A stretch of DNA of 64,000 nucleotides, from contig NZ_MTZV01000004.1 in the NCBI RefSeq assembly GCF_002362315.1, positions 1,674,001 through 1,738,000 of the forward strand. Direction: 5' to 3'. Source of the stretch: Paraburkholderia acidicola (GTDB lineage: Bacteria > Pseudomonadota > Gammaproteobacteria > Burkholderiales > Burkholderiaceae). Shown piece after piece: positions 7,258 through 15,588 of this stretch. Position 1 is the stretch's first letter. Every line of letters starts with the position of its first letter. Below the pieces are notes generated by a model, which did not search any database, had not been told where the DNA came from, and saw only the letters and a list, made by a program, of their open reading frames with translations. The translations under genes were made by a program, and so were the position numbers.

Positions 7258-10200
7258 TTACTTCTTCGCTGCGACGTTAGCCGCGCTCAACGATCCGCCC
7301 AACGGGTAGGACGTGCCGCCACCACCGATCGTCACACCACCCGCCAGTCCGCTCGTCAACGATGCGACGAGACTCGTCACCGGTGCGAGCAGACCCGCTG
7401 TAGTCGGAGCTGCAGCCGATCCGACGGCATTGGCTCCAGCGCTCAGCGCACCGCCGATTGCAGCAGTACTCGATGACGTTGCCGCACCTGCCGCGGCAAG
7501 GGTCGAGCCGAGCGCTCCACCGCCTGCGCTCACGCCGCCGCCTAACGCACCGGCGACTGAGACGGCCGCACCGGCAGTCGAACCGACCACACTGTTGAGT
7601 GCCGTCGTAACCGGTGCGAGCACCGAGCCGCCGAGGTTGGTGCCGCCCAATGCTCCGCTCACGGTTTTCAGCGTGCCGGTGACACTGCCGAGTGCGCCGG
7701 TTACCGGCGCCAGCACGCCACCGACACCGCCGCTGCCCGACAGGGAGCCGGTCAAGGACGAGACAAGACTGGTGATCGGCGCAATGGGGCTGCTGGCCCC
7801 GCCGGTTACGCCGCTCACTACACCTGTCACTGCGTTGAGCGCACCCGTTACCGGTGCGAGCGGATTGCCACCGCCCGCGGCGCCGCCTAGACCTGCGAGC
7901 GTACCCGTGACCGTGCTGATCGCACCGGTGACAGGAGCGAGCACGCCACCTGCGCCGCCGCCGATTACGCCGTTCACTGCACCGGTTACCGTGTTGAGCG
8001 CACCCGTGATCGGTGCCAGTGGACTACCGCCACCGACGCTGCCACCGAGACCCGCGAGCGTACCAGTGACTGAGTTGACCACGCCCGTTACCGGAGCGAG
8101 TACACCGCCGGCACCACCGCTACCACCGAGACCGGAAAGTGTTCCCGTGACCGTGTTGATGGCGCCGGTGACCGGAGCGAGTACTCCTCCTGCGCCACCA
8201 GTACCGCCAAGACCCGCGAGCGTTCCCGTGATGGAGTTGACGACGCCCGTGACCGGAGCGAGCACACCGCCTGCGCCACCGGTACCACCGAGACCTGCGA
8301 GCGTTCCCGTGACGGAGTTGACGACGCCTGTTACCGGAGCGAGCACACCGCCTGCGCCACCAGTACCACCGAGACCCGCGAGTGTCCCAGTGACGGAGTT
8401 GACGACGCCGGTGACCGGAGCGAGCACACCGCCTGCGCCACCGGTACCACCGAGACCTGCGAGCGTTCCCGTGACGGAGTTGACGACACCGGTGACCGGA
8501 GCGAGCACACCACCTGCGCCACCGGTACCGCCAAGACCCGCGAGCGTTCCGGTGACGGAGTTGACGACGCCCGTGACAGGAGCGAGTACACCACCTGCGC
8601 CACCAGTACCGCCGAGACCTGCGAGTGTTCCCGTGACGGAGTTGACGACACCGGTGACCGGAGCGAGTACTCCTCCTGCGCCACCAGTACCGCCAAGACC
8701 AGCGAGTGTCCCGGTGACTGTGTTGACGACACCCGTGACCGGAGCGAGCACGCCGCCTGCGCCACCAGTACCGCCGAGACCTGCGAGTGTTCCGGTGACC
8801 GTATTGACGACGCCCGTGACCGGAGCGAGCACACCACCTGCGCCACCGGTACCACCAAGACCAGCGAGCGTCCCGGTGACCGTATTGACGACACCCGTGA
8901 CCGGAGCGAGCAGACCACCTGCGCCACTGCCACCGAGGCCGGCGAGCGTCCCTGTGACCGTATTGACGACACCGGTGACAGGAGCGAGCAGACCACCTGC
9001 GCCACTACCACCGAGACCCGCGAGTGTCCCGGTGACTGTATTGACGACGCCGGTGACAGGAGCGAGCACACCACCTGCGCCACCGGTACCACCGAGACCC
9101 GCGAGCGTGCCTGTGACCGAGTTGACGACGCCCGTGACAGGAGCGAGCACACCGCCTGCGCCACTGCCACCGAGACCCGCGAGTGTCCCTGTGACTGTGT
9201 TGACGACACCTGTTACCGGAGCGAGCACGCCGCCTGCGCCACTACCACCGAGACCCGCGAGTGTCCCGGTGACCGTATTGACGACACCGGTGACAGGAGC
9301 GAGCACACCACCTGCGCCACTACCACCGAGACCCGCGAGTGTCCCGGTGACTGTATTGACCACACCCGTGACCGGAGCGAGCACACCACCTGCGCCACTA
9401 CCACCGAGTCCCGCAAGCGTCCCCGTGACCGTGTTGACGACACCAGTAACCGGAGCAAGCACACCGCCCGCGCCGCCACTACCACCGAGTCCCGCGAGCG
9501 TCCCCGTGACCGTGTTGACGACACCAGTAACCGGAGCAAGCACACCGCCCGCGCCGCCACTACCACCGAGTCCCGCGAGCGTTCCCGTGACCGAGTTGAC
9601 GACACCAGTAACCGGAGCGAGCACACCGCCCGCGCCACCACTACCACCGAGACCCGCAAGCGTCCCCGTGACCGTATTGACCACCCCAGTAACCGGAGCC
9701 AGCACACCACCTGCGCCACCTCCAATCACACCACTCACCGCACCGGTCACCGTGTTGACCGCACCGGTCACCACGCCAACCGGATCGCCGATGCTGCCCA
9801 GCCCGAGATTGATCCCGCCGTTGCCGCCGAGCCCGATCGTCACAGCGCCGTTGCCGCCCGCGCCGTTGATCCCTCCGCTGATCGCAATCCCACCGGGGCT
9901 GACCGATGCGCCGGCAGTGGCACCCAACGTAGCGCCACCTGCGCTGCCGGAGCCCCCGAGGCTAACGACGGCACCCGTGGGTCCAACCGACCCACTACCG
10001 TTCAAGCCAGCCGAGACACCGGCGACGTTACCCGAGGCACCCACACCAACTGCCGCGCCGCTCGGCCCGGCAGTCCCCGTGGCGCTGATGCCCGCGCCGA
10101 GATTCGCCTGGGGTAGCGAGGCGCTTGAACTGGCTGTCGCCAGAACATCGCCGGTTGAGAGCCTGTCGATATTGATACCACCGCCTAGTCCAGCTACAGG

Positions 10201-10302
10201 TACAACGATTGTCGAATCTGCCATCACGGGACTGCTTGCCACCGTCCCGAAAGCTGCCGCTAACGAAATAGCGATAACGCTATAAGCGAAATTGCCGTGC
10301 AT
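7258..10302 (-). CDS. Secreted Gly/Val/Thr-rich tandem-repeat protein
   Basis: The 1014-residue protein has an N-terminal signal peptide (MHGNFAYSVIAISLAAAFG, then ASSPVMA) and no cysteine-rich or enzymatic region. Its centre consists of about 21 near-identical 26-27-residue units of the form GGVLAPVTGVVN(T/S)VTGTLAGLGG(S/T)G(G)A, flanked by degenerate copies. The unit resembles the non-triple-helical middle regions of Burkholderia collagen-like proteins, but there are no Gly-X-Y triplets, so it is not a collagen. The ATG at 10302 has CGAGGT 9 nt upstream; the longer frame to 10413 adds 37 residues before the signal peptide and is less likely. A surface or matrix role is inferred from composition only. 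Confidence 0.85.
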   Translation of the reverse strand: MHGNFAYSVIAISLAAAFGTVASSPVMADSTIVVPVAGLGGGINIDRLSTGDVLATASSSASLPQANLGAGISATGTAGPSGAAVGVGASGNVAGVSAGLNGSGSVGPTGAVVSLGGSGSAGGATLGATAGASVSPGGIAISGGINGAGGNGAVTIGLGGNGGINLGLGSIGDPVGVVTGAVNTVTGAVSGVIGGGAGGVLAPVTGVVNTVTGTLAGLGGSGGAGGVLAPVTGVVNSVTGTLAGLGGSGGAGGVLAPVTGVVNTVTGTLAGLGGSGGAGGVLAPVTGVVNTVTGTLAGLGGSGAGGVLAPVTGVVNTVTGTLAGLGGSGAGGVLAPVTGVVNTVTGTLAGLGGSGAGGVLAPVTGVVNTVTGTLAGLGGSGAGGVLAPVTGVVNSVTGTLAGLGGTGGAGGVLAPVTGVVNTVTGTLAGLGGSGAGGLLAPVTGVVNTVTGTLAGLGGSGAGGLLAPVTGVVNTVTGTLAGLGGTGGAGGVLAPVTGVVNTVTGTLAGLGGTGGAGGVLAPVTGVVNTVTGTLAGLGGTGGAGGVLAPVTGVVNSVTGTLAGLGGTGGAGGVLAPVTGVVNSVTGTLAGLGGTGGAGGVLAPVTGVVNSVTGTLAGLGGTGGAGGVLAPVTGVVNSVTGTLAGLGGTGGAGGVLAPVTGVVNSVTGTLAGLGGTGGAGGVLAPVTGVVNSITGTLAGLGGTGGAGGVLAPVTGAINTVTGTLSGLGGSGGAGGVLAPVTGVVNSVTGTLAGLGGSVGGGSPLAPITGALNTVTGAVNGVIGGGAGGVLAPVTGAISTVTGTLAGLGGAAGGGNPLAPVTGALNAVTGVVSGVTGGASSPIAPITSLVSSLTGSLSGSGGVGGVLAPVTGALGSVTGTLKTVSGALGGTNLGGSVLAPVTTALNSVVGSTAGAAVSVAGALGGGVSAGGGALGSTLAAAGAATSSSTAAIGGALSAGANAVGSAAAPTTAGLLAPVTSLVASLTSGLAGGVTIGGGGTSYPLGGSLSAANVAAKK
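8040..9720 (-). repeat. Tandem array of about 21 coding repeats, 78-81 bp each
   Basis: The array lies within the repeat-protein gene. Units encode 26 or 27 residues; the difference is one glycine codon in the linker (GGSGA versus GGSGGA or GGTGGA). Neighbouring units are more alike than distant ones: blocks of NT/SGA units lie at the N-terminal side and a run of six NS/TGGA units at the C-terminal side, which indicates recent local duplication. All unit lengths are multiples of three, so copy-number change keeps the frame. Confidence 0.9.
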
Positions 10303-10681
10303 TTTGTGACCTCGACTTGGTAGGTACTTCGGTGAAAGGCAAGTCGGGTTGTTTGCAGGTTGTATGCCATCGGAAATTTGCCGGTGAATGGGTATTTTTT
10401 TGAAATTAATCAATGGTTTATATCGCCATCATCCAATTCGGAAAATTTTCCCGAGATCGACGTGATGAGGAACATTATTCCTATTGAATACGATGTAACG
10501 TAACGTTATGCTTTTTGAATCGGGCGTTACGAGTGAATATCTTGCGTATTGCATATTTTCAGGAACATAGACTTTCTCTTTCTGAATTCCCGACGCAATT
10601 TCCCCAGATGCGCGACGGATATTGATTCCACGCAAAACATCGCAATATGCAGTCGACATAACTCTGTGGGACCACACTTCC
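10303..10681. other. AT-rich divergent promoter interval
   Basis: This interval of about 380 bp separates the repeat-protein gene (minus) and a glycine-zipper protein gene (plus) and is distinctly AT-rich. TGTAACGTAACGTTA at 10494-10508 contains overlapping direct and inverted AACGT elements, a possible operator. Short overlapping frames here look non-coding. Confidence 0.4.
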
Positions 10682-10924
10682 ATGAAAGCAAGCCCGATCA
10701 AGACCGCTCTCACGATTGCCGCGCTGGCATTGGCAACGACAGGAACGGCACACGCTGCGGGGTGCCTGAAGGGCGCCGTCGTAGGCGGGGTGGCGGGTCA
10801 CTATGCGGGGCATCACGCGGTCGTTGGCGCGGTGGGTGGCTGTGTAGTGGGTCACCATCTCGCGAAGAAACACGCTGAGGAGCAGGCCGCGGAGCGTCGT
10901 CAGGCCGTGGCGCAAACCCAGTAA
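10682..10924 (+). CDS. Small exported glycine-zipper protein
   Basis: This 80-residue protein begins with a clear signal peptide (basic MKASPIK, hydrophobic core, cleavage near AHA-AG). The mature part has two glycine-zipper segments (GAVVGGVAGHYAG and GAVGGCVVGHH) and a charged Gln/Arg-rich tail. Such segments pack in membranes in small envelope-stability lipoproteins and porin-associated proteins, but there is no lipobox here. The upstream in-frame Met at 10622 would put 20 charged residues before the signal peptide, so I chose 10682. Function unknown; envelope location is inferred. Confidence 0.7.
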   Translation: MKASPIKTALTIAALALATTGTAHAAGCLKGAVVGGVAGHYAGHHAVVGAVGGCVVGHHLAKKHAEEQAAERRQAVAQTQ

Positions 10925-11372
10925 CACGTTGAACGAGGCCCGTCCGGCGAGATCGCGTCTATGGTCGATGCCGGGCGCGGGCCTTTAACGATAACGGTAC
11001 CGATGCAGTTCGGCGGTCGCGCAGTTTTAAAGCGGAAATAATTCCCCGTTCGAACAAAAGATTTGCGCCAGGCCAATCGAATACCCTCATTTATTTCGTC
11101 TGTTTTTTGGCCGAATATAGATTAACGACATCGCAGTGACCACAGGTGTTGCAACCCACTCACGCTGTGTCGAAAACGCTTTCGACGCTCCGCCGGATAT
11201 CGCACATACGCGACGAACTCCCTGGTGCACGCTGGAAGCGAGCCGTGTGACAGACCATCACACGTTTTAAAACCAGGTGTTGCTATTTCGTCAAAAAATA
11301 AACGCAGAGGCGCTTTAAGGCATAAAGTTAAAGTGCTTTCTCAAGTTTATTGTGCAGTGCAGGGGGTGTGTC
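10925..11372. other. Intergenic interval with a possible terminator and a dyad
   Basis: No gene is supported here. A GC-rich imperfect hairpin at 10937-10983 followed by TTT may end the glycine-zipper transcript. An inverted repeat GCGCTTTAA / TTAAAGTGC (11310-11318 and 11328-11336, 8 of 9 pairs) lies 37 bp before the next gene and may be a regulatory site. Confidence 0.4.
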
Positions 11373-11588
11373 ATGAAAAGAAGAACGCCACGGCAGCTGG
11401 TCCGTTTGCTTTCGGACCTCAACTACGCTGCGAGGTGTACGGCTTTGCGGTCAGCGGCGGCAAGCAGGGAGCTCGAGCGCACGCTGAACGACAAGGAATG
11501 CGAGGAAGCGCTGGAAATCGATGACGGGCAGGACGCTTCGCAGGACATCACGCTCGTTCGGGGAGCCCACCGTGAAAACCTCCAGTGA
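11373..11588 (+). CDS. Small hypothetical protein
   Basis: A 71-residue protein with a basic N-terminus (MKRRTPRQLVRLL) and an acidic C-terminal half; I do not recognise the family. AGGGGG lies 7 nt before the ATG, supporting this start over the upstream Met. It overlaps the following gene by 17 nt, so the two are probably translated together. Confidence 0.55.
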   Translation: MKRRTPRQLVRLLSDLNYAARCTALRSAAASRELERTLNDKECEEALEIDDGQDASQDITLVRGAHRENLQ

Positions 11589-11832
11589 GCACTCATTGCG
11601 CTTTCTCGTCGAGAAATGGCTTTCGCCGGGGCCATCGGCGCCTATTCACGTGATCGAATTCAGCCGCACGCGCTGGGACCATCGGCGGTATGTCTGCGTC
11701 GAAGCCGGGCATGCGAGCGGTTCGCGTGCGCTGTTTTTCTTTCGCCACGACGACGGATGCTGGTGTGTGTTTCCACCTACGCCCGACAAACTGCGGCACG
11801 CGGAAGAAATGCTGGCGCTGGACGACGTGTAG
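11572..11832 (+). CDS. Small hypothetical protein, GTG start
   Basis: An 86-residue protein without a recognised family. It has a compact beta-rich look (IHVIEFSR, RRYVCVEAG, ALFFFRHDD, CWCVFPP). GGGGAG lies 8 nt before the GTG at 11572, a better start than the ATG at 11521, which would overlap the previous gene further. Overlap with the upstream gene suggests coupling. Confidence 0.55.
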   Translation: MKTSSEHSLRFLVEKWLSPGPSAPIHVIEFSRTRWDHRRYVCVEAGHASGSRALFFFRHDDGCWCVFPPTPDKLRHAEEMLALDDV

Positions 11833-11907
11833 CGCAAGGCGTCGATCGATCGAGCGACGCAGCATGGCCTGGTATCATCGTGAGGCGGTATCACACGGAG
11901 ACAGGCC

Positions 11908-12303
11908 ATGTTCAGTCACATCACCGTCGGCACGCGCGATCTCGATCGCGCGATCGCTTTCTACGACGCGGCACTCGGCCCGCTCGGCATCCGGATGCTG
12001 GCACGTCGCCATAACCCGGAGCGCGCGCTCTACGCCGCCGCGGACGCGCCCGACGGCGCGGCGTTCTGTGTCTACACACCGATCAACGGCGAACCCGCGA
12101 CCGCGGGCAATGGCGTAACCGTCGCGTTCGAAGCGACGAGCCGTGCGCAGGTCGATGCGTTCTACGCGCACGCCATCTCGCGCGGCGCCACCGACGAAGG
12201 GCCGCCCGGTCTGCGCCTCCACTACTCGCCGAACTACTACGGCACGTACGTCAGGGACCTGGACGGCAACAAGCTGTGTTGTGTGTGCCATCGCGCGGCC
12301 TAG
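11908..12303 (+). CDS. VOC-superfamily (glyoxalase/dioxygenase-fold) protein
   Basis: The 131-residue single-domain protein has the vicinal oxygen chelate pattern: an opening strand FSHITVGTRDLDRAIAFYDA, a central GNGVTVAFEA strand, and a closing YGTYVRDLDGNKL strand, the position of the usual metal-binding Glu. That final Glu is not obvious here (DGNKLCCVC), so a metal-dependent activity is uncertain. Family members include glyoxalase-like enzymes and resistance proteins; the substrate cannot be assigned. GGAGA precedes the ATG by 10 nt. Confidence 0.8.
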   Translation: MFSHITVGTRDLDRAIAFYDAALGPLGIRMLARRHNPERALYAAADAPDGAAFCVYTPINGEPATAGNGVTVAFEATSRAQVDAFYAHAISRGATDEGPPGLRLHYSPNYYGTYVRDLDGNKLCCVCHRAA

Positions 12304-12348
12304 TGCACGTCATAACGCACCTCGCAGTCATGCGAAGAAGCGCAGCAA

Positions 12349-12396
12349 CGCATCTCAGACCACAGCTCAGACCGCATCTCAGACCGCATCTCAGAC
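12349..12396 (-). repeat. Four tandem 12-bp repeats across the stop codon of the DMT gene
   Basis: Units CGCATCTCAGAC (12349, 12373, 12385) and a variant CACAGCTCAGAC (12361) are directly adjacent. The minus-strand stop TGA of the DMT transporter gene lies inside the unit at 12385, so each unit also contains an in-frame stop, making the gene end redundant. Confidence 0.8.
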
Positions 12397-13326
12397 CGAT
12401 CCCGCCGACGGTACGCTGCGCCGAGCCGCCGCAAGCGGCATGACCTGACACACGATCAACCCCGCAAGCATCAACACACATCCAATCAGCGCGCGCGCCG
12501 CCAACGTTTCGCCGAGCACGAGCCATCCGGCGAGCGCGGCGAACACACCTTCCATGCTGAAGATCACAGCCGCGTGCGCCGGCGTCGCGTCTTTCTGCGC
12601 GACGACCTGGATCGTGTACGCGATGCCGACCGACAGCGCGCCGCCGTACAGCAGCGTAGGCGCAGCCCGCACGATATCGGCGGCGCGCAGCGGTTCATAC
12701 GCAAGCGCAATCGCCAGGCACACCACGCCGCACGTGACGAACTGCACCAGCGCAAGCGAAAGCGGATCGTGTCGCCGCGCGAACCGGCCGACCAGCAAGA
12801 CCTGCGCGGAAATCACCGCCGCGCCGGCCAGCTGATACCAGTCGCCGTAGAGGATCGAGAAATGTTCGTCGACGCTGAGGAAGTACATGCCAAGCACGGC
12901 GAGCAGCGCGCCGAACCATGTGCCGAGACCGGTCCGGTGGCCGGCCAGCACGCCGATCAACGGCACGATCACGACGTAAAGCGAACTGATGAAGCCTGCG
13001 TTCGCGACCTTCGTGTAGCGCAGGCCGATCTGCTGCATCGAGATGGCTATGGCTAGTAGCAGGCCGAGCAACGCGCCGGCGCGCAGTAGCGAAGCGGTAT
13101 CGTGCGTTGTGGTGTGCGGCACACCGCTTGCCTTGCGCCGCATCCGCAGGAACGCCACCAGGATCAGCACCACGCCCGCGCCTAGCAGGAACCGCAAGCC
13201 GGTAAACAGAAACGGTCCGATCGTGTCGAGGCTCAGGCGCTGTGCGACGAACGCGGAGCCCCAGATCATCGCGGCGATCAGCATCAACAGATTGGCACGG
13301 AGGTGTTTGCGGGTATCGGGTTTCAA
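12391..13326 (-). CDS. DMT-superfamily (EamA) transporter
   Basis: The 311-residue inner-membrane protein has about ten hydrophobic segments arranged as two EamA halves (first half opening with NLLMLIAAMIWGSAFVAQR; second from about residue 155). EamA proteins usually export amino acids, other metabolites or drugs; the substrate is unknown. The annotated start is TTG at 13326 with no strong ribosome site; the first ATG lies at Met15, just before the first membrane segment, and is an alternative. The gene ends within a 12-bp tandem repeat. Confidence 0.85.
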   Translation of the reverse strand: MKPDTRKHLRANLLMLIAAMIWGSAFVAQRLSLDTIGPFLFTGLRFLLGAGVVLILVAFLRMRRKASGVPHTTTHDTASLLRAGALLGLLLAIAISMQQIGLRYTKVANAGFISSLYVVIVPLIGVLAGHRTGLGTWFGALLAVLGMYFLSVDEHFSILYGDWYQLAGAAVISAQVLLVGRFARRHDPLSLALVQFVTCGVVCLAIALAYEPLRAADIVRAAPTLLYGGALSVGIAYTIQVVAQKDATPAHAAVIFSMEGVFAALAGWLVLGETLAARALIGCVLMLAGLIVCQVMPLAAARRSVPSAGSV

Positions 13327-13370
13327 AGCGGGCTTCTAATCGGACTTCAAATAACGGTTTCTGTATGGCG

Positions 13371-14690
13371 TTACGCGGCCTGGGCAGCATCCGCGACCGA
13401 CATCGACATCGGCGGCAGCGTGATCACGAAGCGTGCGCCACCCCATGAGCCGTCGTCGAGGTGCACTTCGCCGCCATGTACGAGCGCCACGCGCCGCACG
13501 ATCGCGAGGCCGAGGCCGAAGCCGCCCGTGTGGCGATCGCGGCTGGAGTCGAGCCGATGAAACGGTTCGAAGACGCGCGCACGGTCTGCAACGGGAATGC
13601 CAGGGCCGTCGTCCTCGACGGTCAGCACCAGCGAGCCGGCTGTGCCCATCGACGCACGCAACGACACCGAGCGATGCGCGTAGCGCGTGCTGTTGCGAAT
13701 CAGATTCAGCAACGCGCGAGCAACGAGCTTCGGATCGCACACATGATACGCGGGCGCCCCGGCCGTCGTCACGGCAAGTGTCAGCCTGCGGTCGGCGACA
13801 TCGTGCGCGATGCTCGCAGCGACACTGTCGAGCAGTTCGCCGACCGAGACCTTCATCAGTAGCATGTGCCGTTCGCCCTGTTCGAGGCTGCTCAACGTCA
13901 GCAGCTCGGTGACGAGGTCGTCGAGTTCGCGTACGTCCGCACGCAATGCCTGTTGCCGTTCGCGCTGACGCTCGGCGGATTCCGGCGACTGCAACAGCGC
14001 GAGCCCGAATTCGAGTCGCGTGAGCGGCGTCTTCAGCTCGTGCGAGATGCCGTGCATCATGTCGCGCTGGTGCAGGATCGATGCTTCGATCTGGCGCGCC
14101 ATTTCGTTGAACTGCTGCGACAGTTCGTAGATGTTCGACTTCCTCGACAGTTGCGCACGGGTGGTGAGCTTACCCGCGCCGAACGCGTGCGCGGCTGCCT
14201 GCAGCTTGCGTAGATCGCGCCAGTGGTAGTGCACCCATAGCATCACCGCGAGCAGCGTCGCGAGCGCGATCACGATGTACGCGTAGATCTGGATACCAAG
14301 GTTCGCCGCATCGTCGGGATGCGCATGAACGATCGTCCCGTCCGGCAGCGGCAGATAGTAGTCTTTGGCATCGAAGCTCAATACCAGCATGCCGGCGCGC
14401 AGATCACGCAGCTGTTCTTCGTCCATCAGCGGGATAACGTCACGCATCGTGAGCAGACTGAAACCCTCGCTGCCGTGTGCCTGCAGCGCTGCAAGCGCAG
14501 CCGCACGCTCGGGACCGGCATGACGCTGCAGATATTCCGACAGCACGAAGGCGTACGCTTTCGTGCTGTCGCGCGCGTCCGCAGTGACACGGTCGTGAAA
14601 CAGCTGCGGGAACGAATGGTCGATGAACGCGATGGCGAGAGCGCCGCCCAGCACCACCAGCAGATACAGCTTGATCAGCGAGCGCAGCAT
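13371..14690 (-). CDS. Sensor histidine kinase, OmpR-pair type (RstB-like)
   Basis: The 439-residue kinase has an N-terminal membrane segment (residues 2-24), a periplasmic sensor region, a second membrane segment at about 132-155, a HAMP-like linker, an H-box with SHELKTPLTRLEFG, and ATPase N, G1 (DDGPGIP) and G2 (GGFGLGLAI) boxes. It is cytoplasmic-membrane bound and should autophosphorylate the H-box His. The ATG at 14690 comes 1 nt after the stop of the response regulator gene, preceded by GGAG, so the two are translationally coupled. The layout resembles RstB. The signal is unknown. Confidence 0.88.
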   Translation of the reverse strand: MLRSLIKLYLLVVLGGALAIAFIDHSFPQLFHDRVTADARDSTKAYAFVLSEYLQRHAGPERAAALAALQAHGSEGFSLLTMRDVIPLMDEEQLRDLRAGMLVLSFDAKDYYLPLPDGTIVHAHPDDAANLGIQIYAYIVIALATLLAVMLWVHYHWRDLRKLQAAAHAFGAGKLTTRAQLSRKSNIYELSQQFNEMARQIEASILHQRDMMHGISHELKTPLTRLEFGLALLQSPESAERQRERQQALRADVRELDDLVTELLTLSSLEQGERHMLLMKVSVGELLDSVAASIAHDVADRRLTLAVTTAGAPAYHVCDPKLVARALLNLIRNSTRYAHRSVSLRASMGTAGSLVLTVEDDGPGIPVADRARVFEPFHRLDSSRDRHTGGFGLGLAIVRRVALVHGGEVHLDDGSWGGARFVITLPPMSMSVADAAQAA

Positions 14691-14691
14691 G

Positions 14692-15417
14692 TCACTCCTC
14701 CCACGCCGACGGGCTGAACAGGTAGCCGCGCCCCCAGATCGTCTTGATCTTGTGCGGCTCCGGCGAGGCATCCTCGAAGCGGCGGCGCAGTCGCGAGATG
14801 CCTGAATCGACGGTGCGATCGATGCCGTCGAACTCGATGCCGCGCAACTGCTTCAGGATGTCGTCGCGGCTCAGCACCGTGCCGGCGGCGCGCGCGAGGA
14901 TCAAAAGCAGGTTGTATTCGGCGGTTTTCAGCTCGACCAGCTGGCCGCGCCAGGTCACGGTGCGGTTGGGCGGCGAGATCTGCAGTTCGCCGAACACCAG
15001 CATTTCGCCCGTGTCTGTCGCCGCCGCGCTTTCGCGCGGCGCGCGCCGCAGCAGCGCTCGCGCCCGTGCAACCAGCACGCGTGGTTCGATCGGCTTGATG
15101 ACGTAGTCGTCGGCACCGATTTCGAGGCCCGCGATCTGGTCGAACACGTCGACTCGTGCGGTCAGGATCAGCACCGGCACGCTCGAAAAGGCGCGGATGC
15201 GCCGGCACACTTCCATGCCGTCCATATGCGGCAGCATCAGATCGAGAATCACGAGCGCCGGCTTGTGTTCGCGCACCGCGGCGACAGCGATGTCGCCGCG
15301 TCGCACGATCGTTACCGCGAATTCGTAGCTGCCGAGGTATTCGGCGATCAGCTGGGCGAGGCGGTCGTCGTCCTCGATCAGCATGACCGGATGCTTGAGC
15401 GGTATCTGTTCTTCCAT
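14692..15417 (-). CDS. OmpR/PhoB-family response regulator (RstA-like)
   Basis: The 241-residue regulator has a receiver domain (acidic pair EDDD at 15-18, phosphoacceptor D59 in LVILDLMLPHMDG, K in YVIKPIEP) and a winged-helix DNA-binding domain from about residue 140 (DRTVDSGISRLRRRFED). It is the first gene of an operon with the histidine kinase. The divergently transcribed MipA/OmpV porin gene is a likely target, supported by the OmpR-type direct repeat in the shared intergenic region. Confidence 0.9.
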   Translation of the reverse strand: MEEQIPLKHPVMLIEDDDRLAQLIAEYLGSYEFAVTIVRRGDIAVAAVREHKPALVILDLMLPHMDGMEVCRRIRAFSSVPVLILTARVDVFDQIAGLEIGADDYVIKPIEPRVLVARARALLRRAPRESAAATDTGEMLVFGELQISPPNRTVTWRGQLVELKTAEYNLLLILARAAGTVLSRDDILKQLRGIEFDGIDRTVDSGISRLRRRFEDASPEPHKIKTIWGRGYLFSPSAWEE

Positions 15418-15497
15418 TGTTTTCTCCCCGCTGAAGCGCCGATTTTATCCGGCCCCGTACGCGCGAGGGGCGGGCGGGACACTCTTGGACATTTCCA

Positions 15498-15517
15498 CAC
15501 AATTGCGCACAAATTCA
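15498..15517 (+). promoter_or_regulatory. Candidate OmpR-family operator (10-bp direct repeat)
   Basis: CACAATTGCG followed directly by CACAAATTCA gives a direct repeat of exactly one helical turn in the 171-bp region between the response regulator gene and the MipA/OmpV gene. OmpR-family winged-helix dimers bind such head-to-tail half-sites. Site function is inferred. Confidence 0.45.
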
Positions 15518-15588
15518 AAGGGTTTCGAGACAGACGTGGGTGCGGGCTATCCCTAGACTGCGGCATTCCATCCCAAAAAGACCTGACC

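Noticed and set aside
8040..9720. CRISPR-like regular repeats
   Set aside because: Units of 78-81 bp are directly joined without unique spacers and lie in frame inside a coding sequence.
7313..10285. Plus-strand frame of 990 residues, Pro/Val/Thr-rich
   Set aside because: Exact antisense shadow of the repeat protein, which has a signal peptide and ribosome site on the minus strand; this frame has neither.
7258..10302. Collagen-like protein
   Set aside because: No Gly-X-Y triplet run exists; only general resemblance to non-collagen regions of such proteins.
15226..15588. N-terminal extension of the MipA/OmpV protein
   Set aside because: The extension runs antisense through the response regulator gene and precedes the signal peptide.
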